A stretch of DNA of 31,195 nt from positions 1-31,195 of the IMG/VR virus record IMGVR_UViG_3300037493_000370; one strand, given 5' to 3'. Both the position numbers and the translations under genes were made by a program. Positions 1 through 8,331 of this stretch are shown here, in pieces. Positions within the stretch are counted from its first letter, which is position 1, and every line of letters starts with the position of its first letter. Source of the DNA: a virus. Below the pieces are notes generated by a model. It did no database searches. It saw only the letters and a program-made list of their open reading frames with translations, and had not been told where the DNA came from.

Positions 1-168
1 AACGTAGAGTTCCCCGTTTTAGGTATTGACAATTTAGGTAATGAAAAAGTAATGCAACCAGGAGATAAAGAAATTAACTTTCCAGGTAATACAGTATTAG
101 AGTTCCCTATGCTTGGTAACTCACTAAAGAACAAAAGCAAAATATATAACAGAATATTTAAAAAATAA
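1..168 (+). CDS. 3' end of an unknown phage gene (partial)
   Basis: Frame 1 is open from the first base to a TAA at 166-168 and gives 55 residues; the start lies outside the window. The fragment contains two copies of a short pattern, V-E-F-P-V-L-G near residues 2-8 and L-E-F-P-M-L-G near 33-39, with I-N-F-P-G-N between them, and a basic C-terminus ending in RIFKK. The short FP-containing strands suggest a repetitive beta structure, but I do not recognise a family. The stop is only three bases before the next start (172), so it probably shares a transcript with the small structural-looking genes that follow. Function unknown. Confidence 0.75.
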   Translation, partial: NVEFPVLGIDNLGNEKVMQPGDKEINFPGNTVLEFPMLGNSLKNKSKIYNRIFKK

Positions 169-171
169 ATT

Positions 172-486
172 ATGGGACAATATGGTAATCAACCAGATTT
201 TGGAACAAGAGCGGGCAGAACATACATTCAAGGAGACCCAAGTGATCCAACAAGCGCTATTAGTTTAGGTTCAGCTGCATTATATATAGGTACAGGAGGC
301 ACTTTAGTTTGCCGTGTTGTTGGAGGTAATCCATATTATATAGATGTAGATGACCCTCAAAGTGGATATACTTATTTTTACAATATACCTGCTGGTACTT
401 TTTTCCCAGTAATAGTCGATTGTATTTGGGAGAATGATGGAGGAGACACTTCTACAACTTGTGATAATATAGTAGCGCTTTACTAA
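172..486 (+). CDS. small beta-rich protein, possible virion decoration protein
   Basis: This is a 104-aa protein rich in Gly, Thr, Tyr and short beta-type stretches, with no charged helices, signal peptide or membrane segment. The second half (about residues 64-104) has the pattern aromatic-Y-N-I-P-A-G-T-F-F-P-V then I-V-A-L-Y at the very C-terminus. That style is common in small phage structural proteins displayed on capsids, but this is resemblance only. The start ATG follows the previous stop by three bases, and the stop TAA (484-486) shares its last A with the next ATG, so the two genes are probably translationally coupled. Role in the particle is an inference from composition and from its place before the terminase/portal/capsid block. 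Confidence 0.7.
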   Translation: MGQYGNQPDFGTRAGRTYIQGDPSDPTSAISLGSAALYIGTGGTLVCRVVGGNPYYIDVDDPQSGYTYFYNIPAGTFFPVIVDCIWENDGGDTSTTCDNIVALY

Positions 487-764
487 TGAAAATGGGTATA
501 GGCATTGGCTGGCCTAATAGCACAAGCGGAACAAGTATAATATATACGTTTATAATACAAGATTGTAATGTTTCATTAAAAACGGTTTATTCTGTTTCTT
601 CTGAGTTTTTGCCTGGTGCTTTTATGTTTGAAAATGTTGAATTAACAACACCATTTAGTAATTTAGGTTTTTGGAACTTGCCTGAATTAATAGGTACTAT
701 TGGTGGTTATACAATGGCGGGAACAGGAGAGGTTGAGAACACATTAACAGGCTGCCCAACATAA
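486..764 (+). CDS. small beta-rich hypothetical protein
   Basis: This is a 92-aa protein beginning inside a TAATG junction with the preceding gene. It is Gly/Thr/Ser-rich, contains two cysteines (near residues 27 and 90) and has alternating hydrophobic residues typical of beta strands (for example T-Y-T-F-I-I-Q-D-C early on). No catalytic motif, signal peptide or membrane helix is seen. The coupling to the 104-aa gene suggests that the two products are made together and perhaps assemble together. I do not recognise a family. An unrelated beta-rich accessory protein is an equally good description. Confidence 0.65.
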   Translation: MKMGIGIGWPNSTSGTSIIYTFIIQDCNVSLKTVYSVSSEFLPGAFMFENVELTTPFSNLGFWNLPELIGTIGGYTMAGTGEVENTLTGCPT

Positions 765-781
765 TAATAAAATAATATAAA

Positions 782-1144
782 ATGACAACAGAAGAAATAG
801 CAGGAAAGTTAACATTCTTTCAAGAACAAATTCATATGATCCATTGGCAAACAAGAAGTTTTGCTGAACATAAAGCTACAGGTTCATTTTATGAATTTTT
901 ACAAGATTTTAAAGATGATGTTGTAGAAAAGTTAATGGGATATACTGGAAAAAGAATTCAATCTATGAAAATAGAATTGATAGGAAATAAAGCAGACGCA
1001 ATGGATGTTGCTGATCGTGTAATGGAATTCTCAAAAGAATTAGAAGCATTTGGCGAATCAAAAGGATATGGGGATATATGTAATATGGCCCAATCATTAT
1101 CGGGAGAAACGGCAAAGTTAAAATATCTTTTAACATTGTCATAA
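782..1144 (+). CDS. ferritin/Dps-like four-helix protein (putative)
   Basis: The 120-aa product is predicted all-helical. Residues 10-50 read like the first two helices of a Dps/ferritin-like protein: an H18-M-I-H21-W-Q-T segment, then H30, then D42, D45, D46 and E49. In Dps proteins an HW(N/Q) motif followed by a second His and a DxxxE pair forms the iron site. Here the spacing between the first and second His is shorter than in classical Dps, so metal binding is uncertain. Small ferritin-like proteins of this kind occur in phage genomes, but their role is not established. The leader (765-781) is almost pure A/T with no Shine-Dalgarno sequence. The fold is moderately likely; ferroxidase activity is speculative. 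Confidence 0.6.
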   Translation: MTTEEIAGKLTFFQEQIHMIHWQTRSFAEHKATGSFYEFLQDFKDDVVEKLMGYTGKRIQSMKIELIGNKADAMDVADRVMEFSKELEAFGESKGYGDICNMAQSLSGETAKLKYLLTLS

Positions 1145-1172
1145 TAAATAAATAACAATTAAATTTAATCAA

Positions 1173-1421
1173 ATGGAAGTAGTAAAACAAATTACAAAAG
1201 AACAATTAGAAACAATCACAAATCAACAAAAAGATCTTAGTACGTTACTTACTAATATAGGATTGGTAGAATCACAAAAACATGGATTCCTACACCAATT
1301 AAGAGATCTTAATGAGGCCATTGAAACATTTAAAATGGAATTGCAATCACAATATGGTGCAATTAATATTAATTTGGAAGATGGTTCATACACTGAAATA
1401 CAAGAGGACAAACAGGAATAA
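1173..1421 (+). CDS. small coiled-coil protein
   Basis: This 82-aa protein is helical and heptad-like across residues 5-62. It ends in a conserved-looking tail of the form Y-G-A-I-N-I-N-L-E-D-G-S-Y-T. The helical part contains I-G-L-V-E-S-Q-K-H-G-F-L-H, which I have seen in similar small phage proteins of unknown function. Two helices joined by a short turn, or a helical hairpin of prefoldin type, would fit the length. The stop (1419-1421) shares a base with the ATG of the next gene, implying coupled translation. No enzymatic motif is present. It could be a structural adaptor or a chaperone partner of the GroES-like protein two genes downstream, but only proximity suggests this. Confidence 0.7.
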   Translation: MEVVKQITKEQLETITNQQKDLSTLLTNIGLVESQKHGFLHQLRDLNEAIETFKMELQSQYGAININLEDGSYTEIQEDKQE

Positions 1422-1645
1422 TGAAAGTTGTTATTAGAAAAATTAGTATAGGTACTGATTATAAAAATGAAGCAATGCATTATTCAATTGGACAGCAAGT
1501 ATACGGGGGTCATGAGATTACCTGTATACTTGAAGAAGATGATAACTCTTGCATGATTTATATAAAAAAATTAGACGAGGTAATGCCATGGAAAAAATTC
1601 AATTCCAATATGGCAATTGCATTGGAGTATGATTTAGAATATTAA
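1421..1645 (+). CDS. 74-aa hypothetical protein
   Basis: This small mixed alpha/beta protein starts in a TAATG junction with the upstream coiled-coil gene and ends in another TAATG junction with the GroES-like gene. It has a Y-S-I-G-Q-Q-V-Y-G-G-H-E-I segment (about residues 21-33) followed by strands I-T-C-I-L-E and C-M-I-Y-I-K-K, consistent with a compact beta domain. A W-K-K-F-N-S-N-M motif lies near residues 57-64. No family is recognised. Being wedged by overlaps between two genes supports it being real and co-expressed with them. Confidence 0.65.
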   Translation: MKVVIRKISIGTDYKNEAMHYSIGQQVYGGHEITCILEEDDNSCMIYIKKLDEVMPWKKFNSNMAIALEYDLEY

Positions 1646-2265
1646 TGAGAAGTGTATTTGATTTTATTGTAAAGCCCGTTGGAGCAAGATATGAAAACAA
1701 AGTAAATATTGACGGTAAAGAGTTAATAATAAATACTAAAATAGAAAGTTTTAAATCAGTAAACAATCTAGCGGAGGTAGTCGAGGTACCATTAGCGTAC
1801 AAGACTGTAATTGAAAAAGGTGATTTAGTTATAATACATCACAATGTATTTAGAAGATTTTATGATATAAGGGGCAATCAAAAAAATAGTAGATCATATT
1901 TTCAAGATGATCTTTATTTTGTTGGAGCAGATCAAATCTATTTATATAAAAATAACGAAGAAGACTGGAAGTCTTTTGGCGATAGATGTTTCATAAAACC
2001 ACTAAAAAATAAATCGCATTTAAGCCACGAAAAAGAGCGTAAGCTTATTGGAGTACTAAAATACGGAAATAGTTCCTTAAAAGCGATAGAAATAAACGAG
2101 GGAGACCTTGTGGGCTATACTCCAAATGGAGAATTTGAGTTTATCGTCGATGGACATAGGCTATATTGTATGAAATCTAATGATATTGTAATTAAATATG
2201 AATATAAAGGAGACGAAGCAGAACATAATCCACGCTGGGCACAAAGCAGTTCTCGAGTTAATTAA
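1645..2265 (+). CDS. tandem GroES-like co-chaperonin-like protein
   Basis: The 206-aa product looks like two GroES-type beta domains in a row. Domain 1 (about 5-103) has F-I-V-K-P at the N-terminus, a loop with D-G-K-E-L-I-I-N (22-30) in the place of the GroES mobile loop, E-V-V-E-V-P (44-49), G-D-L-V-I-I (59-64) and A-D-Q-I-Y-L (95-100). Domain 2 (about 112-187) has F-I-K-P, G-V-L-K-Y, G-D-L-V-G-Y (153-158), I-V-D-G (167-170) and S-N-D-I-V-I-K-Y (178-185). These match the order of GroES elements, namely VxVGDxV then the C-terminal SDILAxx strand. Phage GroES-like proteins (T4 gp31 type) help a host GroEL fold the capsid protein; a similar role here is inferred. The TAATG start couples it to the upstream gene, and its last 68 bases overlap the next gene in another frame. 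Confidence 0.65.
   Translation: MRSVFDFIVKPVGARYENKVNIDGKELIINTKIESFKSVNNLAEVVEVPLAYKTVIEKGDLVIIHHNVFRRFYDIRGNQKNSRSYFQDDLYFVGADQIYLYKNNEEDWKSFGDRCFIKPLKNKSHLSHEKERKLIGVLKYGNSSLKAIEINEGDLVGYTPNGEFEFIVDGHRLYCMKSNDIVIKYEYKGDEAEHNPRWAQSSSRVN
2198..2265 (+). other. 68-base out-of-frame overlap between two genes
   Basis: The end of the GroES-like gene (acidic tail from Y186 to N206) and the start of the putative small terminase gene (first 22 residues) are encoded by the same bases in different frames. No alternative start for the downstream frame lies after the overlap before its predicted first helix. This is much longer than the one-base TAATG overlaps seen elsewhere in the operon. Confidence 0.6.
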
Positions 2266-2473
2266 AGTTGCTGAAGAAGCAATCTTAGATAATGGAGAAG
2301 ATGATTTGTCAGCGGATAAATTAAAGAATGCTGCTGCTACAAAAAAATTAGCTATATTTGATGCTTTTGAAATATTAAGCAGAATACAAGAAGAAGAAAG
2401 AATATTGCTGGAAGATAGTAAAGAAGTTGAAACGAAGGTTTTTAAAGGATTTGCAGAAGGGAGATCTAAATAA
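2198..2473 (+). CDS. putative small terminase subunit
   Basis: This 91-aa, largely helical and acidic protein lies directly upstream of terL, the usual position of the small (DNA-recognition) terminase subunit. Residues 40-65 read A-D-K-L-K-N-A-A-A-T-K-K-L-A-I-F-D-A-F-E-I-L, a helix rich in Ala and Lys followed by an acidic coiled-coil end. No helix-turn-helix is obvious. The start at 2198 puts 68 bases inside the previous gene; no other Met, Val or Leu start codon occurs in frame over the conserved-looking N-terminal helix, so this start is favoured. Its TAA (2471-2473) overlaps the terL ATG. The assignment rests on position, size and helical character; another small packaging or head protein is possible. 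Confidence 0.55.
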   Translation: MNIKETKQNIIHAGHKAVLELIKVAEEAILDNGEDDLSADKLKNAAATKKLAIFDAFEILSRIQEEERILLEDSKEVETKVFKGFAEGRSK

Positions 2474-4695
2474 TGTACGAGCAAACACTTTACAGAATAG
2501 TACCAGATTATGTAAAATCTAGTATTATAAGGCAAAACAACCGACATAATAAATGGAAGTATGGATATAATAAAGACCATGATATGGTTGTTATTAGTAA
2601 AAATGGAAAGATTGGTGAAATCATTGAAATCCAAAATTTAAAAATAGCTTTACCATTATTAGAATCAACCTATTGTAGATCAAAAAATAAGGAAGAACAA
2701 TACTGGGAACAAATGGAATTCCCAAAAGAATTAAGTAAAATAAAAAGTACTTTTGACTGGGCTAAACAAACGGAAGCATTTAAAGATCGTTGGTATGATT
2801 ATATAGATAACGAATTTAAATACCGAGAAGAAGGCTTTTCATTTTATAATAACGGGAAATCTACCTATATAACTGGTACGCATTACATGTACTTGCAATG
2901 GAGTAAGATAGACGTTGGCGCACCCGATTTCAGGGAATCAAATAGATTATTCTTTATATTTTGGGAAGCTTGTAAAGCGGATCCAAGATGTTACGGAATG
3001 TGTTATTTAAAAAACCGACGTTCTGGATTTTCTTTTATGTCTTCTGCGGAATTGGTTAATCAAGCAACTATATCTAGTGATTCTAGATTTGGTATATTAT
3101 CAAAATCTGGAGCTGATGCCAAAACAATGTTTACCGATAAAGTGGTACCTATCTCAATTAACTATCCTTTCTTTTTTAAACCAATTCAAGACGGTATGGA
3201 TCGTCCTAAAACAGAGTTGGCATATAGAGTTCCCGCATCAAAATTTACAAGAAGAAAATTAGATGCAAATGAAAATGCAATAGAACTTGATGGATTAGAT
3301 ACAACAATCGACTGGAAAAACACCGGAGACAACTCTTATGACGGGGAGAAATTAAAGTTACTCGTGCATGATGAAAGTGGTAAATGGTTAAAACCAGATA
3401 ATATATTAAATAACTGGCGTGTTACAAAAACATGCCTTCGTTTAGGTAGTAGAATTATTGGTAAATGTATGATGGGATCAACATCAAATGCTTTAGATAA
3501 AGGAGGAGATAACTTTAAAAAATTATATTATGATTCCGACGTTACAAAAAGAAACCGCAATGGACAGACTAGCTCAGGATTATATAGTTTGTTCATACCT
3601 ATGGAATGGTCGTACGAGGGATTCATTAATACTCATGGATTACCTGTCTTCGACACTCCAAAAACCCCGGTAAAAGGAATAGATGGCAATGAAATAGATT
3701 ATGGGGTTATAGAGCATTGGCAAAATGAAGTAGATGGTTTAAAGAATGATTCTGATGCATTAAACGAATACTATCGTCAATTCCCACGAACTGAGCAACA
3801 CGCATTTAGAGACGAGACTAAACAATCTTTATTTAATCTTACTAAAATCTATGAGCAGATTGATTACAATGAAGACCTTAGAAATACAGCAGTACTAACG
3901 CAAGGTAGTTTTCAATGGGAGAACGGAATACCCGATACTAGAGTAATATTTTATCCAAACAAGGATGGAAGATTTTTAGTTTCATGGATTCCGCCTACAT
4001 ATTTACAAAACCGCGTAATAATAAAGAATGGGATGAAACACCCAGGCAATGAAGATTGCGGCGCATTTGGATGTGACTCTTACGATATATCAGGAACAGT
4101 TGATGGAAAAGGATCTAACGGAGCATTAAGTGGATTAACTAAATTCTCTATGGAAGACGTTCCTCCGCATACTTTCTTTTTAGAATATATCGCAAGACCA
4201 CAAACGGCCGAAATATTTTTTGAGGATGTATTAATGGCATTAGTATTTTATGGAATGCCAATACTTGCGGAGAACAATAAACCAAGACTTCTGTATTATT
4301 TAAAAAGAAGAGGTTATAGGGGTTATTCAATGAATAGACCTGACAAAATTTGGAATAAATTATCTCCAGCAGAAAAAGAAATAGGTGGAATACCAAACTC
4401 AAGCGAAGATATTAAGCAAGCGCATGCTGCGGCTATTGAATCTTATATAGAAGATCATGTTGGATATACAGAATATGGCTTTGGGAACATGTATTTTAAT
4501 AGAACATTAAATGATTGGGCAAGGTTTAATATAAACGATAGAACAAAATATGATGCTGCTATTAGCTCAGGTTTAGCTATTATGGCTTGCAATAAAAATA
4601 GATATGTACCAATAAATCCAATAATTAGACAAAATCATAATTTAGGCATTAAGAAATACGATAATACAGGTTCTTTATCAAAAATATACAAATAG
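2473..4695 (+). CDS. terL: large terminase subunit (packaging ATPase/nuclease)
   Basis: At 740 aa this is longer than typical large terminases but shows the expected parts. The motor domain has a deviant P-loop K180-N-R-R-S-G-F-S187, as in phage terminases of the K-x-R-x-x-G-x-S type, and a Walker B segment ending L-V-H-D300-E301. The C-terminal RNase-H-like nuclease has candidate metal ligands D535 and D538 in G-C-D-S-Y-D and a last acidic residue D694 in K-Y-D-A-A-I. Between these lies F-F-E-D-V-L-M-A-L-V-F-Y-G, typical of the nuclease domain. The enzyme translocates DNA into the prohead through the portal and cuts the concatemer. It starts in a TAATG overlap with the putative small subunit and abuts the portal gene with no spacer. 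The N-terminal ~170 residues before the P-loop are long and unassigned. Confidence 0.92.
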   Translation: MYEQTLYRIVPDYVKSSIIRQNNRHNKWKYGYNKDHDMVVISKNGKIGEIIEIQNLKIALPLLESTYCRSKNKEEQYWEQMEFPKELSKIKSTFDWAKQTEAFKDRWYDYIDNEFKYREEGFSFYNNGKSTYITGTHYMYLQWSKIDVGAPDFRESNRLFFIFWEACKADPRCYGMCYLKNRRSGFSFMSSAELVNQATISSDSRFGILSKSGADAKTMFTDKVVPISINYPFFFKPIQDGMDRPKTELAYRVPASKFTRRKLDANENAIELDGLDTTIDWKNTGDNSYDGEKLKLLVHDESGKWLKPDNILNNWRVTKTCLRLGSRIIGKCMMGSTSNALDKGGDNFKKLYYDSDVTKRNRNGQTSSGLYSLFIPMEWSYEGFINTHGLPVFDTPKTPVKGIDGNEIDYGVIEHWQNEVDGLKNDSDALNEYYRQFPRTEQHAFRDETKQSLFNLTKIYEQIDYNEDLRNTAVLTQGSFQWENGIPDTRVIFYPNKDGRFLVSWIPPTYLQNRVIIKNGMKHPGNEDCGAFGCDSYDISGTVDGKGSNGALSGLTKFSMEDVPPHTFFLEYIARPQTAEIFFEDVLMALVFYGMPILAENNKPRLLYYLKRRGYRGYSMNRPDKIWNKLSPAEKEIGGIPNSSEDIKQAHAAAIESYIEDHVGYTEYGFGNMYFNRTLNDWARFNINDRTKYDAAISSGLAIMACNKNRYVPINPIIRQNHNLGIKKYDNTGSLSKIYK

Positions 4696-7101
4696 ATGAA
4701 TATATACACAAATACAAATAGTGCATTTCCTAGTCAGGTAGTACCCGATTCGGTGAAAGCATCTGAAGAATACGGACTACAAGTATCACGTGCTATTGAA
4801 CAAGAATGGTTTGACCAAGGGAGAACCACACAAAACAGATATTTAACTAATTGGAATAACTTTCATCAATTAAGATTATACGCAAGAGGAGAACAATCTG
4901 TACAAAAATATAAAGATGAATTAGCTACAAACGGAGATGTTTCTTATTTAAATTTAGATTGGAAACCAGTTCCGGTAATATCTAAGTTTGTTGATATTGT
5001 GGTTAATGGTATGTCACAAAAAGGATACGACATTAGAGCATATGCGCAAGACCCAGAATCAATAAAACAAAAAACAAATTACGCTCAAGCAATTTTAAGA
5101 GACATGTATTCGCAGGATCTTATTGCTAAAGCAAATGCCCTGACGGGTGCCAACTTTGCAAGTTCATCATTAGGTAAAGAAGAATTACCGGAAACTAAAG
5201 AAGAGCTTGAATTACATATGCAACTTACTTATAAGCAATCTGTTGAAATTGCAGAGGAAGAAGCAATCAATAATGTACTTGCCCAAAATAAATGGGATTT
5301 AGTTAGAAGAAGACTTAACTATGATTTAACAGTATTAGGTATTGCTTGTGTTAAAACAAACTTTAATGTAAGCGAGGGTATTAAAACAGAATACGTAGAT
5401 CCAGCTTATTTAGTTTATTCTTATACAGAAGACCCAAACTTTGAAGACGTATATTACGTTGGAGAAGTAAAAGCGGTGACTATACCAGAATTAAAAATGC
5501 AATTCCCTCACATATCAGAAGAGGAATTATATAAGATACAACAAATGCCCGGTAATAGACAATATATAACGGGTTGGGGTAACTACGATGAAAATACTGT
5601 TCAGGTTTTATATTTTGAATATAAGACTTACATGAATCAAGTATACAAAATAAAATACAATGAAAATGGAATGGAGAAAGTTATCGAAAAGACTGATGAC
5701 TTTAATCCTCCACAAAATGATAAATTTGATCGTGTATCAAGAACAATAGAAGTATTATATACAGGAGCAAAAATCCTTGGAACTAATACTATGTTAGAAT
5801 GGAAACTTTCGGAGAACATGTCCCGCCCATATTCTAATATGACAAAGGTTGAAATGAATTATGTTATTACAGCACCTAGAATGTATAAAGGTAGAATTGA
5901 TTCTATCGTAAATAGAATTACTGGGTTTGCCGATATGATTCAATTGACTCACTTAAAATTACAACAAGTGATGTCAAAAATGATACCGGATGGAGTATTC
6001 ATAGATGTTGATGGACTAGCCGAAGTTGACTTAGGTAATGGAACTAACTACAATCCAGCAGAAGCATTAAATATGTATTTCCAGACGGGTAGTATTGTTG
6101 GTAGATCCATGAGTCAAGACGGTGGACTTAATCAAGGCAAAGTACCTATTCAAGAATTAACAAGTTCATCGGGTCAGGCTAAGATTGCTTCATTAATACA
6201 AACATATCAATATTACTTACAATTAATACGTGATGTGACTGGGCTTAACGAGGCTCGTGATGGAAGTATGCCAGAACAAGATACATTAGTTGGGTTACAA
6301 AAAATGGCTGCTAATGCGTCTAATACCGCTACTAAACATATATTACAAGCAAGTTTATTCTTAACATTAAGAGCTTGTGAAAATATATCTCTTAGAATTG
6401 CGGATGTTTTAGATTTCCCGTTATTAGCAAAAACATTGGAGGAAAGTATTACACTTTATAATGTTGAGACCTTAAAGGAAATTAAATACTTAAATCTTTA
6501 CGACTTTGGTATCTACTTGGAATTAGAACCTGATGAAGAAGAAAAAGCAATGCTTGAACAAAATATTCAAGTTGCTTTACAAAGCGGAAGTATTGATTTA
6601 GATGACGCTATAGATATTCGACAAATAAAAAATTTAAAGTTAGCAAATCAAACTTTAAAGTTTAGAAAGAAGAAAAAAGCGAAAGCTACTCAAGAAGCTC
6701 AGATGGCCAATATCCAAGCACAGGCGCAAGCAAATCAACAAACAGCAGAAAAAGCTGCATTATTTGAGGTGCAAAAGCAACAAGCATTAACGCAGGAAAC
6801 TGTAAATATTGAGCAAGCAAAATCTCAATTTGAGATTCAAAGAATGCAAATGGAAGCTGAAATTAAAAAGCAATTAATGCAAATACAGTTTCAGTTTGAT
6901 ATGCAATTAGCTCAAATTAAAGAACAAGTGATTAATAAGAATGCTCAAGAAGCTGAAGATAGAAAAGATAACAGAACAAAAATACAAGCTACTCAGCAAT
7001 CTGCATTAATTGATCAAAGAAAAAACAATACTATGCCTCAAGATTTTGAAACGTCAGATCAAGATATTATGAGCGACTTCAATAAAATGTTAGGCGAGTA
7101 A
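4696..7101 (+). CDS. portal protein
   Basis: This 801-aa protein immediately follows terL (TAG then ATG, no gap), the standard terminase-portal order. The body contains Trp/Tyr-rich mixed alpha/beta segments, and near residues 490-530 G-Q-A-K-I-A-S-L-I-Q and V-T-G-L-N-E-A-R-D-G, a pattern typical of the portal stem/crown region of podoviruses and crAss-like phages. From about 656 to 775 the protein is an extremely Gln/Ala/Lys-rich long helix, probably a coiled coil that forms a barrel extending into the capsid. The role is a dodecameric ring at one vertex for DNA entry and exit and as the neck platform. Length (~800) fits crAss-like portals better than the ~500 aa of many siphophages. The assignment is strong by context plus sequence style. 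Confidence 0.88.
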   Translation: MNIYTNTNSAFPSQVVPDSVKASEEYGLQVSRAIEQEWFDQGRTTQNRYLTNWNNFHQLRLYARGEQSVQKYKDELATNGDVSYLNLDWKPVPVISKFVDIVVNGMSQKGYDIRAYAQDPESIKQKTNYAQAILRDMYSQDLIAKANALTGANFASSSLGKEELPETKEELELHMQLTYKQSVEIAEEEAINNVLAQNKWDLVRRRLNYDLTVLGIACVKTNFNVSEGIKTEYVDPAYLVYSYTEDPNFEDVYYVGEVKAVTIPELKMQFPHISEEELYKIQQMPGNRQYITGWGNYDENTVQVLYFEYKTYMNQVYKIKYNENGMEKVIEKTDDFNPPQNDKFDRVSRTIEVLYTGAKILGTNTMLEWKLSENMSRPYSNMTKVEMNYVITAPRMYKGRIDSIVNRITGFADMIQLTHLKLQQVMSKMIPDGVFIDVDGLAEVDLGNGTNYNPAEALNMYFQTGSIVGRSMSQDGGLNQGKVPIQELTSSSGQAKIASLIQTYQYYLQLIRDVTGLNEARDGSMPEQDTLVGLQKMAANASNTATKHILQASLFLTLRACENISLRIADVLDFPLLAKTLEESITLYNVETLKEIKYLNLYDFGIYLELEPDEEEKAMLEQNIQVALQSGSIDLDDAIDIRQIKNLKLANQTLKFRKKKKAKATQEAQMANIQAQAQANQQTAEKAALFEVQKQQALTQETVNIEQAKSQFEIQRMQMEAEIKKQLMQIQFQFDMQLAQIKEQVINKNAQEAEDRKDNRTKIQATQQSALIDQRKNNTMPQDFETSDQDIMSDFNKMLGE

Positions 7102-7133
7102 AAATAGATTAACCAATTTTATATTATTATATC

Positions 7134-8312
7134 ATGTCAGAACAAATTAAACAAGAGGGAGACTTTAAAATCTCTAAGGGTACTAAGCCAAAAAACTTAA
7201 ACAACCCGGTAAAAGTCACAAAAGTTGACTTAACAGAAAAAAAAGAATTTGAAGAACCAATAAAAGTAGTAATTCCTAAACAAACAGAAGATGCCATTCA
7301 AGAGCAAAGCGCAGAGAGCGGCGTGTTACGCCCAGAACAACCCGAAGTGGGATTGCAAGAAGTGGGACAAGGAGACGAAGGGTCCTTTGAAAATGTTATT
7401 CAAGAAATTACAGAACAAGAAATAGTTCAAGAGGTAAAGGATACAACTGCTGAATTAAAAGAACACATTCAGGAAAATGTTAATACGGGAAAACCATTAC
7501 CGGAAAACATTGAAAAGTTAGTTTCCTTTATGGAAGAAACAGGCGGTACAGTCGAAGATTATGTTAGACTTAATACCGATTATTCTTCTATAAATAATGA
7601 AGCATTATTAAAAGAATATTATAAAAAGTCAAGACCACATTTAGACGCTGAAGAAATACAATTTCTTATGGAGGACGAATTCAGTTATGACGAAGATGAA
7701 GATGATGAGCGAGACATCAGAAAGAAAAAACTCGCATTTAAAGAAGAGGTTGCTAAAGCAAAAAACTTTCTTGAAGATCTTAAAGGAAAATATTACGACG
7801 AAATCAAGTTGAGACCGAGCGTATCCAAAGATCAACAAGAAGCTTATGACTTTTTCAATCGCTATAAGAAGAATGAAGAACAGACCAAAATGCAACATGA
7901 GCGTTTTAGACAAGGCACTAAAAATTTATTTAACCAAGATTTCAAAGGTTTTGAATATAACCTTGGTGAAAAAAGATTTAGATATGGGATCCAAAACGGT
8001 GAACAGATTGCAGATAAACAATCTGACATTAGTAATTTCCTAGGAAAGTTCCTAGACAAAGAAGGTAATATTGCAGATATGAATGGTTATCACAAAGCTC
8101 TGTATACGGCTATGAACTCAGATAAAATTGCGCAGCATTTTTATGAACAAGGGAAAGCGGATGCGGTTAAAGAGGTAATTAATAATTCTAAAAACCCGGC
8201 AGCAAGTCAACCTAGACAGGCTCCTGGAGATGTTTTTATAAATGGATTAAAGGTTAAATCTGTTAGTGGCTTTGATTCTTCTAAATTAAGAATACAAACT
8301 AAGAAATTTTAA
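7134..8312 (+). CDS. putative capsid scaffolding protein
   Basis: This 392-aa protein lies between portal and major capsid protein, where scaffolds are normally encoded. Composition fits: the first 140 residues are rich in Glu, Gln, Lys and Val and look disordered, there is an acidic run D-E-D-E-D-D-E around residues 186-192, the centre is helical, and the end (last ~40 residues) is basic and probably capsid-binding (G-F-D-S-S-K-L-R-I-Q-T-K-K-F). No protease or catalytic motif is seen, so a protease-scaffold fusion is unlikely. It would guide assembly of the prohead and be removed or lost. The leader is A/T-rich without a Shine-Dalgarno sequence. Identification is by position and composition. 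Confidence 0.65.
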   Translation: MSEQIKQEGDFKISKGTKPKNLNNPVKVTKVDLTEKKEFEEPIKVVIPKQTEDAIQEQSAESGVLRPEQPEVGLQEVGQGDEGSFENVIQEITEQEIVQEVKDTTAELKEHIQENVNTGKPLPENIEKLVSFMEETGGTVEDYVRLNTDYSSINNEALLKEYYKKSRPHLDAEEIQFLMEDEFSYDEDEDDERDIRKKKLAFKEEVAKAKNFLEDLKGKYYDEIKLRPSVSKDQQEAYDFFNRYKKNEEQTKMQHERFRQGTKNLFNQDFKGFEYNLGEKRFRYGIQNGEQIADKQSDISNFLGKFLDKEGNIADMNGYHKALYTAMNSDKIAQHFYEQGKADAVKEVINNSKNPAASQPRQAPGDVFINGLKVKSVSGFDSSKLRIQTKKF

Positions 8313-8331
8313 CGATTAAAAAATTACAATT

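Noticed and set aside
2161-2634. 157-aa minus-strand open frame across the terminase start
   Set aside because: It is antisense to three well-supported overlapping genes, and its Phe/Ile/Ser-rich composition is typical of a shadow of Lys/Glu-rich coding sequence.
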